DNA of 18,945 nucleotides from Phycisphaerales bacterium UBA1926 (GTDB lineage Bacteria; Planctomycetota; Phycisphaerae; Phycisphaerales; UBA1924), in the NCBI GenBank assembly GCA_002337215.1, contig DDFO01000005.1:38240-57184 (forward strand), given 5' to 3'. Under the pieces are notes generated by a model that saw only the letters and a program-made list of their open reading frames with translations, was not told the DNA's origin and did no database searches. Shown here piece after piece: positions 1 through 6,692 of the stretch (its first letter is position 1; each line of letters begins with the position of its first letter). The position numbers and the translations under genes are program-made.

Positions 1-1
1 G

Positions 2-808
2 CGGACCTACCGGTCGCTCGCGCCGGGCGCGAGCCGGGTCTACCGCATCACCGGGCTCCAGGAAGCCAAGCGGCAGGACGCGCCGGTGACGATGCGCGTG
101 CGTGTCGACGCGGGCGGCAACCGGCCCGATGTTTTCTACAACATGACGTTCCGTCTCCCGCTCTCGCGCGACCCGTCGCCTCTGGTCAAGACCATGAGCC
201 CCGGGTTCTTCCACAACGTCTCGCTGACCACCGAGGCGATCAGCGATGACGGCGTGCTTGAGATCGAGGTCACAAACGGCCGGATCGTGGTGACGCAGAA
301 CGGCGTGGGCGTGATCCCCAATCCGTCGGCCACCACGATCCCCGAGAATGGGCTCGAGATCTCGTACAAATCGGGGAGCTACCGTGCCAACTTCGCGCGG
401 GTCATGCTCGTGCTCTGGGTCAAGCTCGCGTTCCTCGCGATGGTCGGCGTCTTCGCATCGACCTTCCTCAGCTTCCCGGTCGCGTGCCTCATCGGGTTCG
501 GCGTCTTCCTGCTCGCCGAGATGTCGGGCTTCCTGCTCACCGCCGTCGACACCTATTCAACGGTCGACCGGCAGGGCAACGCGATCTGGTACAAGGTCAT
601 CACGGCCAACATCACCAACTGGGCGGGCCTGATCTTCAAGATCTACAGCGATCTCAGGCCCGTCCGTCGGCTCGTGCAGGGCCAGCTCATGCCGTGGTCG
701 AGCGTCGCAGGCGGAACGGGAGTTCTGCTCACGCTCACCGGGATCCTCTACATCGCGGCGATCCAGGTCTTCAAGCGCCGGGAGCTGGCGATCTATTCGG
801 GGAACTGA
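2..808 (+). CDS. ABC-2-type permease-like membrane protein, C-terminal part (5' truncated)
   Basis: The frame is open from the left edge (codons from position 2), so the true start lies outside the window; an internal GTG at 86 is not needed. The visible part starts with a soluble, beta-rich, probably extracytoplasmic region of about 130 residues. Two adjacent hydrophobic segments follow (around VMLVLWVKLAFLAMVGVF and FPVACLIGFGVFLLAEM), then an amphipathic stretch, and a last transmembrane helix ending in FKRRELAIYSGN. A final helix followed by a short basic cytoplasmic tail is typical of ABC-2 export permeases of the NosY/GldF type. The next gene on the same strand starts 104 nt downstream and encodes an exported protein, so the two probably act together at the envelope. 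The permease assignment is by overall architecture only; the transported substrate is unknown, and an ATPase partner would have to lie upstream. Confidence 0.6.
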   Translation, partial: RTYRSLAPGASRVYRITGLQEAKRQDAPVTMRVRVDAGGNRPDVFYNMTFRLPLSRDPSPLVKTMSPGFFHNVSLTTEAISDDGVLEIEVTNGRIVVTQNGVGVIPNPSATTIPENGLEISYKSGSYRANFARVMLVLWVKLAFLAMVGVFASTFLSFPVACLIGFGVFLLAEMSGFLLTAVDTYSTVDRQGNAIWYKVITANITNWAGLIFKIYSDLRPVRRLVQGQLMPWSSVAGGTGVLLTLTGILYIAAIQVFKRRELAIYSGN

Positions 809-817
809 TTCGAAGGG

Positions 818-855
818 TCGGTTCCTCGGGCGGCTCGGGAAGCCGAGCGAACCGA
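818..855 (+). other. intergenic stem-loop between the membrane gene and the exported TPR-like gene
   Basis: TCGGTTC then CTCGG (818-829) pairs with CCGAG then GAACCGA (843-855), leaving a single bulged C at 848 and a 13-nt loop. This makes a GC-rich stem of about 12 bp. No T-run follows on the + strand, so it is not a classical intrinsic terminator. It could be an mRNA-stabilising or processing element between two co-transcribed genes. Confidence 0.4.
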
Positions 856-912
856 ACAAGACCCCCCAGCGGGGCGTAGGACAGCACAGGCCGAAGCAAG
901 AACGGACCGCCG

Positions 913-2865
913 ATGAACGCGAGAATCATCTCCATCCTGCTCATCATCGCGAGCCTCGCGGGCTCGATGGTCATGGTCCCGGCGGTCGCCGCGTCCGCGG
1001 GCCGGCACAAGATCACACAGACCGAACGTGCCGAAGATTCCGATCCGCCTGAGGTCAGCCTGGGCATCGCGATGGGGGCCTTCCGCGGGCTGTTCGTCAA
1101 CATGCTTTGGATGCGCGCCAACGACATGAAAGAGCAGGGGCTCTTCCACGAAGCGATCGAGCTCGCGGGCACGATCACCAAGCTCCAGCCCCGCTTCCCG
1201 CGCGTCTGGGTCTTCCACGCGTGGAACCTCGCGTACAACATCTCCGTCGAGACCCAGACCCCCGAGGAGCGCTACCAGTGGGTGCTCTCGGGTGTCCGCC
1301 TGCTGCGTGACGAGGGGATCCCCGCGAACCCCAACGACCTGATGCTCCACAAGGAGCTCGCCTGGATCCTGCTTCACAAGATCGGCGGGTACACCGACGA
1401 CGCCAACCGTTTCTATAAGCGCGAGTGGGCCGCGGAATGGACCGTCGTGGTCGGTGTTCCCCCGCGCGTCGATCCCGAGGCGCGTGACCGCGACTCGGTG
1501 ATCGAGCAGTACGCCCAGTGGCTCACGCCCATCGCGGATGCGCCGCCGACGCTTGATGCCCTGCTCGAGAAGAAGCCGAGCATGCAGAACCTGCTGACGC
1601 TGCTCGACCAGCGCGTGGACGAGAAGCCCGATCACAATCTTCTGCGCCGCTGGACCAGGCACAAGCTGCTCGCCGCCTCGCCCAGCAAGGCCCTCGCGGA
1701 GCGCGAGTTCGGCGAGAAGAGCATCGCCTTCCAGGACCTGTTCGAGGACCCGGGCTACGCCGACGAATGGGCCGAGCTCATCCCGTTTGTCCGCCGCCGT
1801 GTCCTCATCAGCGAGTACCACATGGACCCGGCGAAGATGGTCCGCTACACCCGCAAGTTCGGCCCCCTCGACTGGCGGCACGAGGGCTCACACGCGCTCT
1901 ACTGGGCCGCCCAGGGCGTCGAGCGGACGCTGACCCGATTCGACGAGAACACCCGCAAGAATTACGACTTCGTCAACACCGACCGCATGGTCATGCAGGC
2001 GATCCAGTCGCTCTACCGCTCGGGCGATCTCTACTTCAACTACCTGACCTACCTCAACGGCGGGCAGGGCTATTTCCAGGGAATGCCCAACCCCTACTTC
2101 GTCGAGTCCTACGGCGACCTCTACGAGGAGATCGTCGAGCGCGGCGGCATCTACGAGGACCCGTCGCGACCCCGCACCAACTACCGCACGGGCTACGAGA
2201 ACTTCCTCTCCGACGCGATCGCGTTCTTCTACCGGCGCGGCGAGATGGCGAAGGCCGAGAGCTGGTACGAGCGCCTGCTCACCTGGGAGAACCAGAACGT
2301 CGACCACGCCGAACTCGGCAACCCCGAGGACTTCGGCACCCTCGAAGAGTTCGTCGAGCGGACGCTCTACGACCGGTTCACCAGCCCCCAGATCGCGGGC
2401 GCCCAGGTCATGGGCGCGCTCCAGGGCTCCTACCAGGCGCTCATCAACGGTGACACCGATCTCTTCCGGGGCCAGTTCGACTTCGCCCGCAAGGCCCACG
2501 CCTACTTCATGAACAACCAGCTCAACGACGTCGTCGCCAGCGACGGCGCGGGCGCTCGCATGGAGTGGATGGACCGCGACTTTGAGTTCGTCGCGGGCGG
2601 CGTCTTCGGCGGAACGATCGACAATCTCCCCTTCGACGAAGCATCCCTCGCCTACACCTACGCGCCCGACAGCCTCAAGCGGTACGCCTACGACATGCTC
2701 GCCGAACGCTTCGCCGAGGCGCTCAGCAGCGAGAACGTCGAGCAGGGCGAGACCTTCGCCGACCGCTTCCCAGAGCCGCCCGCCATGGATCAGTTCCGCG
2801 CGAAGATCGCCGAGAAGGAACGCCAGCGACGGGCCGCAGACGTGGACGCGATCAACCAGAAGTAA
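913..2865 (+). CDS. exported tetratricopeptide-like protein of planctomycete type
   Basis: This encodes 650 residues. The N-terminus (basic MNAR, hydrophobic IISILLIIASLAGSMVMV, AVAASA near residue 28) is a signal peptide or membrane anchor, which places the protein outside the cytoplasm. The body is helical and rich in Trp, Tyr and Arg. A region near residues 57-110 reads FRGLFVNMLWMRANDMKEQG and then LQPRFPRVWVFHAWNLAY. These helix-turn-helix units with alternating aromatic and small residues look like degenerate tetratricopeptide repeats, and further such pairs occur up to about residue 480. I know proteins of this style beside permease-like genes in planctomycete genomes but no assigned function. 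The ATG at 913 has only a weak upstream purine stretch. It lies 104 nt after the permease-like gene on the same strand, suggesting one transcription unit and a role as a periplasmic partner (inference). The C-terminal 50 residues are highly charged. Confidence 0.7.
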   Translation: MNARIISILLIIASLAGSMVMVPAVAASAGRHKITQTERAEDSDPPEVSLGIAMGAFRGLFVNMLWMRANDMKEQGLFHEAIELAGTITKLQPRFPRVWVFHAWNLAYNISVETQTPEERYQWVLSGVRLLRDEGIPANPNDLMLHKELAWILLHKIGGYTDDANRFYKREWAAEWTVVVGVPPRVDPEARDRDSVIEQYAQWLTPIADAPPTLDALLEKKPSMQNLLTLLDQRVDEKPDHNLLRRWTRHKLLAASPSKALAEREFGEKSIAFQDLFEDPGYADEWAELIPFVRRRVLISEYHMDPAKMVRYTRKFGPLDWRHEGSHALYWAAQGVERTLTRFDENTRKNYDFVNTDRMVMQAIQSLYRSGDLYFNYLTYLNGGQGYFQGMPNPYFVESYGDLYEEIVERGGIYEDPSRPRTNYRTGYENFLSDAIAFFYRRGEMAKAESWYERLLTWENQNVDHAELGNPEDFGTLEEFVERTLYDRFTSPQIAGAQVMGALQGSYQALINGDTDLFRGQFDFARKAHAYFMNNQLNDVVASDGAGARMEWMDRDFEFVAGGVFGGTIDNLPFDEASLAYTYAPDSLKRYAYDMLAERFAEALSSENVEQGETFADRFPEPPAMDQFRAKIAEKERQRRAADVDAINQK

Positions 2866-2881
2866 CCACCCGGTTCGCTCT

Positions 2882-2913
2882 CGATCAACCGATGAACCGA
2901 TCAGCCGATCAGC
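2882..2913. repeat. four imperfect 8-bp tandem repeats at the purC stop codon
   Basis: Four successive octamers, CGATCAAC, CGATGAAC, CGATCAGC and CGATCAGC, run from the convergent intergenic gap into the last codons and the stop of purC. The array is short and probably arose by slippage. It may have set the present C-terminus of the enzyme. Confidence 0.6.
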
Positions 2914-3848
2914 CGGTCCCGAACCTCGCGGTACCGACTCAGCGTCCCAGCGACGATCTCATCGGGCAACTCGGGGCCGGGCGGGGTTTTGTCCCACGCG
3001 CCGCTCGCGACGAGCCCCAGCAGATACTCGCGCACGAACTGCTTGTCGTAGCTGGGCTGCGCGTGCCCCGGCTCGTACCGGTCCGCAGGCCAGAACCGGC
3101 TGCTGTCGGGCGTCAGCGCCTCATCGATCAGGATCGGTGCTTCGCCCGTGGGTTCCCCGGCCGCGTCGAGCGGCACGCCGAACTCGAACTTCGTATCCGC
3201 GATGATGATCCCGCGCTCCGCGGCGAACTCGCTCGCGTGCCGGTAGATCGCCAGCGCTGTCTCCGCGAGCCGAGCGGTCGTGCCCTCGCCCGCGATCGCG
3301 TCGGCGACCCGCGCCGCTTCATCCGCGTCGATGTTCTCGTCGTGCCCCTCGTCGGCCTTGGTTGCCGGGGTGAAGATCGGTTCGGGGAGCCGGTCGCACT
3401 GCCGCAGACCATCGGGAAGCCGCACCCCGCACACCGACCCCGTCTGTTGGTAGTCCACCCAGCCCGTTCCCTCGAGATACCCGCGGACCACAAACTCGAC
3501 GGGCAGCACCCGGCACAGCCGGCCGATCGTCACCCGGCCCGCGACCGATTCCCCCCCGCAATCCCGTGGCAGGTCCGCCGCGTCGCTGGAGATGAGGTGC
3601 GTCTTGCAGATGTTCCGTTCATCGACAAACCGGAGCCAGAACGCCGCGATCTCGGTCAGCAGCGACCCCTTCCCGGGGATCGCCGTCGGCATCACGACGT
3701 CGAACGCGCTGATCCGATCGCTCGCGACGATCGCGATCCTCGCCTCGCCCGGGATGCGGTACACCTCGCGGACCTTCCCGCGGCGACGGCCGGGCAGGCT
3801 CAGGTCCGATTCAAACATCGCCGGGGCGCTGGCATGGTCTGCGCTCAT
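2901..3848 (-). CDS. purC: phosphoribosylaminoimidazole-succinocarboxamide synthase
   Basis: This is SAICAR synthase, the purine-pathway enzyme that joins CAIR and aspartate using ATP. At 315 residues it is the longer form, like yeast Ade1, rather than the roughly 240-residue bacterial form. The glycine-rich nucleotide-binding start is GRRRGKVREVY (20-30), followed by ASDRISAFD (42-50). Both family signatures are present: LPVEFVVRGYLEGTGW (115-130) and LIDEALTPDSSRFW (240-253). The substrate loop PATKADEGHDEN (161-172) is intact. The ATG at 3848 gives the usual family N-terminus. The gene is convergent with the TPR-like gene (35-nt gap) and divergent from the GH10-like gene, so it is probably monocistronic. 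On its own strand a TAGGAT sits only 6 nt before the ATG, leaving no room for a Shine-Dalgarno if it is the -10. Confidence 0.97.
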   Translation of the reverse strand: MSADHASAPAMFESDLSLPGRRRGKVREVYRIPGEARIAIVASDRISAFDVVMPTAIPGKGSLLTEIAAFWLRFVDERNICKTHLISSDAADLPRDCGGESVAGRVTIGRLCRVLPVEFVVRGYLEGTGWVDYQQTGSVCGVRLPDGLRQCDRLPEPIFTPATKADEGHDENIDADEAARVADAIAGEGTTARLAETALAIYRHASEFAAERGIIIADTKFEFGVPLDAAGEPTGEAPILIDEALTPDSSRFWPADRYEPGHAQPSYDKQFVREYLLGLVASGAWDKTPPGPELPDEIVAGTLSRYREVRDRLIG

Positions 3849-4173
3849 GACCGCATCCTACCGCGGCCCCGCACGGCACACACCCGGAACCGGCCCGTCC
3901 CGCGTTCGTCCCGCACCCCCCGGGCGTCGGCCCGACGATCGGCCCGGAACACGCGCCGACTCGCTGTCCCGGGTCGCGTTCACGGAGGGGCGTCCCCGCT
4001 ATCATCTCACCGAGTGAGAACCCGTCGGACCGGGCGTCGCGAAACCTCGAACGCCTTCTGCCGATCAATCAGCCGCCCGGGGCGTGCCCGAAGAACCGGG
4101 CCCCACCGACCGGGCCCCACCGACTGGGCAGGCAAGCCCCAAGACAAGCCCAACAGACAGGACCCACGCCCAC
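3849..4173. other. divergent intergenic region purC / GH10-like gene
   Basis: I see no gene in these 325 nt. Rightward, a possible -10 TATCAT (4000-4005) is followed by a short inverted repeat CTCAC-CGA-GTGAG (4006-4018); the matching -35 is poor (TTCACG at 3979-3984, 15-nt spacer). A 14-bp unit ACCGGGCCCCACCG is repeated perfectly at 4095-4108 and 4109-4122, with a decayed third copy starting at 4123. The last 45 nt before the ATG at 4174 are rich in A and C and almost free of T, so the leader is probably unstructured near the start codon. A GTG at 4084 is in frame with the downstream gene but would add 30 low-complexity residues made partly from the repeat. Confidence 0.5.
4095..4130. repeat. 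14-bp tandem repeat, two perfect copies and one partial
   Basis: ACCGGGCCCCACCG occurs at 4095-4108 and again at 4109-4122, then decays as ACTGGGCA. It lies in the leader of the GH10-like gene. The core GGGCCC is palindromic. Confidence 0.75.
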
Positions 4174-5952
4174 ATGCTCAGCTTTCTGGTTTTCGAGGGT
4201 GACAAGCCGCAGGCGGACCGCGTGCTCCGCCATGCGCACATCCTCGGCCCCGAGAGCGTCCCGGTCTCCGGCGAGATCCGGTTCGAGAACGGCGTCATCC
4301 ACTGCACCAAGCCCACCTCCGAATCCGGGGCCCTGGGCATCCAGGTCGGGCTCGACCAGCAGACCGTCGAGGAACTGGGCCTTTCCACCCGGAGCGAGGA
4401 AGACGGCGTCGGCGTGCCGGGCGTGCTCGGCCAGCTCACGCTCCGCACCTGCCTGCTCCCCGAGCGTGACCGTCCCTACCTGCTCAGCCTCGAACTCGCG
4501 CGTCACCGCCTGATGCTCTATCTCAACAAGCTCGAGGACTGGGGCCTCTCCGCCCTCGGCGCCGACCACGAGATCACCAAGCTCTTCGAGCGATCACGCC
4601 TCGCGTTCACCAAGGCGCTCGTCGCCCAGGGCCAGGCCGGCCACGACTCGGGGCTGAACGCCGAAGGCCCCGCGCCCTACGGGTTCAACGCCGAGGCCCA
4701 CCGACACGCCGTCCGCAGCCTCTGGCTGGGCGTCGAGGCGGGCGAACGGCTCGCGCTCGAGGCCGCCCGCCGCGAATTCACCCCGCGGATGGACGGGACG
4801 ATCTACAACGACATGGTCGATCGCTCGCCCCACCCTCCCGCGTCGCGGCAGCGCGCCACAGCGCCGGTGCTCGCGGTCGATCGCCCCGGCGTCGCGCTGC
4901 CCACACGCCCCGCGATCGGGTGCTCGGTGAGCCCCGCGTCGTTCGGCGAGGCCGCCCAGGCCGCCGCGACCAAATCGCTCGACTACCTCCAGGTCCCGAT
5001 GCGGTGGATCGAGATGGAGCCCGAGGAGGGCAAGTACGCCTTCCGCGGGACCGATCAGTGGATCGAGTGGGCGGTGCGCAGGGCAAAGCTCCCGGTCGTC
5101 GCCGGCCCCGTGATCGACTTCCGCCAGCGCTGCATCCCCGAGTGGCTGTATGTCTGGGAGAACGACTACGACACGCTCCGCGAGTTCGTCTACGAGCACC
5201 TCAAGAACCTCGTCACCCGGTACCGGCGCACGATCGGGCGGTGGGTCGTGCTGGGGGGCATCCACGCGAACGACAACTTCCATTTCTCCTTCGACGAGAT
5301 GATGGACCTGACTCGCATCTGCGTGCTGGTCGTCCGCAAGCTGCACCCCCAGGCCCAGGTCATCCTTGAGATCACCCATCCCTGGGGCGAGTACCACACC
5401 AAGAACCGCCGGTCGCTGCCCCCCATGCTCTACGCGGACATGGTCAGCCAGGCGGGCATCACCGTGGACGGCTTCAGCCTCCGCGTGAAGATGGGCCAGC
5501 CCGCCCAGGGCCAGTCCGTGCGCGATCTGATGGAGTTCTCGAACCTGCTCGATCGCTACGCGGGTGTGGACAAGCCGCTGAGCCTCACCGCCGTCGGCGT
5601 GCCGTCCGGGATGCCCGAGGCCGCGGGCGACCCCGAACTCGCCGATGTCCACCCGGGCACGTGGCGCGCGCCCTGGTCGCCCGAGCACCAGGCCGATTGG
5701 CTCGGCGCCTATTCGTCGGTCGCGCTCTCCAAGCCGTTCATCCAGTCGTTCACGTGGCAGGACCTGTACGACATGCCCCAGCCCACCGAGATGCCGCGAG
5801 GCGGGCTGATCTCGACCAAGGGCGAGCCCAAGCCCGCCGCCGACAGGCTCGCCGAGATCCGCGCCTCCGTCCACGACGGCGTGCCTCCCGCGTGCCTCAC
5901 CGAGCCCGACTGGCTCTCCCGTGTCGGCACCGATACCAGCCCTGTCCGCTGA
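4174..5952 (+). CDS. GH10-like (xylanase-fold) protein lacking the usual catalytic glutamates
   Basis: This encodes 592 residues from ATG 4174, which gives the N-terminus MLSFLVFEGD that I recall for planctomycete members; the in-frame GTG at 4084 is less likely. Residues 1 to about 245 are a mixed N-terminal domain including LRTCLLPERDRPYLLSLELA (90-109). Residues about 250-565 follow the GH10 barrel order: MRWIEMEPEEGKYAF (276-290) matches the strand-2 'KW...EPEEG.Y.F' motif, IPEWLYVWEN (321-330) follows, and GEPKPAADRLAEI (550-562) matches the closing 'PKPAYDAL' region. Where GH10 enzymes carry the acid/base Glu (WDVVNE) this protein has GRWVVLGGIHAND (355-367), and where they carry the nucleophile (TELD) it has PLSLTAVGVPSG (468-479). 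No signal peptide is evident, so a cytoplasmic location is likely. Database pipelines would probably call it endo-1,4-beta-xylanase; that activity is doubtful. Confidence 0.8.
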   Translation: MLSFLVFEGDKPQADRVLRHAHILGPESVPVSGEIRFENGVIHCTKPTSESGALGIQVGLDQQTVEELGLSTRSEEDGVGVPGVLGQLTLRTCLLPERDRPYLLSLELARHRLMLYLNKLEDWGLSALGADHEITKLFERSRLAFTKALVAQGQAGHDSGLNAEGPAPYGFNAEAHRHAVRSLWLGVEAGERLALEAARREFTPRMDGTIYNDMVDRSPHPPASRQRATAPVLAVDRPGVALPTRPAIGCSVSPASFGEAAQAAATKSLDYLQVPMRWIEMEPEEGKYAFRGTDQWIEWAVRRAKLPVVAGPVIDFRQRCIPEWLYVWENDYDTLREFVYEHLKNLVTRYRRTIGRWVVLGGIHANDNFHFSFDEMMDLTRICVLVVRKLHPQAQVILEITHPWGEYHTKNRRSLPPMLYADMVSQAGITVDGFSLRVKMGQPAQGQSVRDLMEFSNLLDRYAGVDKPLSLTAVGVPSGMPEAAGDPELADVHPGTWRAPWSPEHQADWLGAYSSVALSKPFIQSFTWQDLYDMPQPTEMPRGGLISTKGEPKPAADRLAEIRASVHDGVPPACLTEPDWLSRVGTDTSPVR

Positions 5953-5984
5953 TTCCTCATGCCGAAATTCGGCTACACGAGACC

Positions 5985-6020
5985 GCTGAAAACCCCTGAC
6001 AAACTGTTACAATCGCTCTC
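5985..6020 (+). promoter_or_regulatory. extended -10 promoter of the ComEA-like gene (candidate leaderless start)
   Basis: TACAAT at 6008-6013 matches five of six consensus -10 bases and is preceded by TG at 6005-6006 with one spacer base (extended -10). The -35 position (5985-5990, GCTGAA) is weak, which is usual for extended -10 promoters. Only seven bases separate the hexamer from ATG 6021, so transcription would start at or beside the start codon. No Shine-Dalgarno is visible. Confidence 0.5.
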
Positions 6021-6596
6021 ATGACCGGGGAGACGTCCAAGGCGAGCGAAGGCCAGCCATCGAAGCGCGGCCCGTCCCCTGCGCGGTGGGCCGCCGCGGG
6101 CGTCATCGGGGGCGCATCCGTCGTCGGCATGCTCTGGTCGATCATCGGGCGCGCGCCCGCACCCCTTCCATCGGTCACGCAGACCGCATCGAGATACGTC
6201 CCACAGGCAATGGTCGATCCCGCGATAACGGTGCCGCGCGCCGAGCGAGAGGCCGGGGATCAGCGTTCGGAACCGGGATGGGCCGAGGACCGTCCGCCGA
6301 GCGTTGCCCGCGAAGCACGCGAGCCGATCGTTCCGGTGGTCACCAGGCCAACCGAGCCCGAACCGCGAGCGCCAGAACCGAGCGCTCGCGACGTGCTGAC
6401 CGAGCGGCTCGACATCAACCGCGCGTCCAAGGACGAGCTCGAGCTGCTGCCCAATATCGGCCCGACTCTCGCCGAACGCATCATCACCTTCCGCGACGAC
6501 GAGGGCCCGATCCGATCGCTGACGCATCTGACCGATGTCCGGGGGATCGGCGTGCGCACGGCCGAGGCGATCGAGCCCTACATCCGCTTCGAGTGA
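6021..6596 (+). CDS. membrane-anchored helix-hairpin-helix protein (ComEA-like)
   Basis: This encodes 191 residues. A short basic cytoplasmic N-terminus is followed by one transmembrane segment (about 22-42, WAAAGVIGGASVVGMLWSII), then a Pro/Glu/Arg-rich linker (about 45-128), and finally a tandem helix-hairpin-helix domain (131-191): DINRASKDELELLPNIGPTL, then ADERIITFRDD-type helix (here AERIITFRDD), and DVRGIGVRTAEAIEPY. The 'INxA...EL..LPGIG...A..I...R' pattern is the ComEA/SLBB-adjacent HhH family, which binds DNA without sequence specificity. In competent bacteria ComEA sits on the outer face of the membrane and receives incoming DNA. No other competence gene is in the window, so uptake is only one possible role. 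mfd starts 96 nt downstream on the same strand. The start is the first ATG after the promoter-like TACAAT; no upstream alternative fits better. Confidence 0.8.
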   Translation: MTGETSKASEGQPSKRGPSPARWAAAGVIGGASVVGMLWSIIGRAPAPLPSVTQTASRYVPQAMVDPAITVPRAEREAGDQRSEPGWAEDRPPSVAREAREPIVPVVTRPTEPEPRAPEPSARDVLTERLDINRASKDELELLPNIGPTLAERIITFRDDEGPIRSLTHLTDVRGIGVRTAEAIEPYIRFE

Positions 6597-6678
6597 ATCG
6601 CGGACCCCATGCCGACGAACACCTAGCATGACCGAAACAGCGGAACCGTCGCGGGCGATCTCGTCCGGGTCGGCCCGC

Positions 6679-6683
6679 AGGAG
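6679..6683 (+). promoter_or_regulatory. Shine-Dalgarno of mfd
   Basis: AGGAG at 6679-6683 lies nine bases before ATG 6693. It selects this start over upstream in-frame possibilities and contrasts with several neighbours that have no clear Shine-Dalgarno. Confidence 0.7.
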
Positions 6684-6692
6684 CGTGCGCGC

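Noticed and set aside
4594..5874. Minus-strand open frame of 426 codons opposite the GH10-like gene
   Set aside because: Its composition is typical of an antisense shadow, and the plus-strand frame has clear GH10-like landmarks.
5961..5973. Dyad GCCGAA-A-TTCGGC after the GH10-like gene
   Set aside because: A one-base loop is not a workable hairpin, the relaxed stem is only 4 bp, and no T-run follows; it could be a chance dyad in a promoter region.
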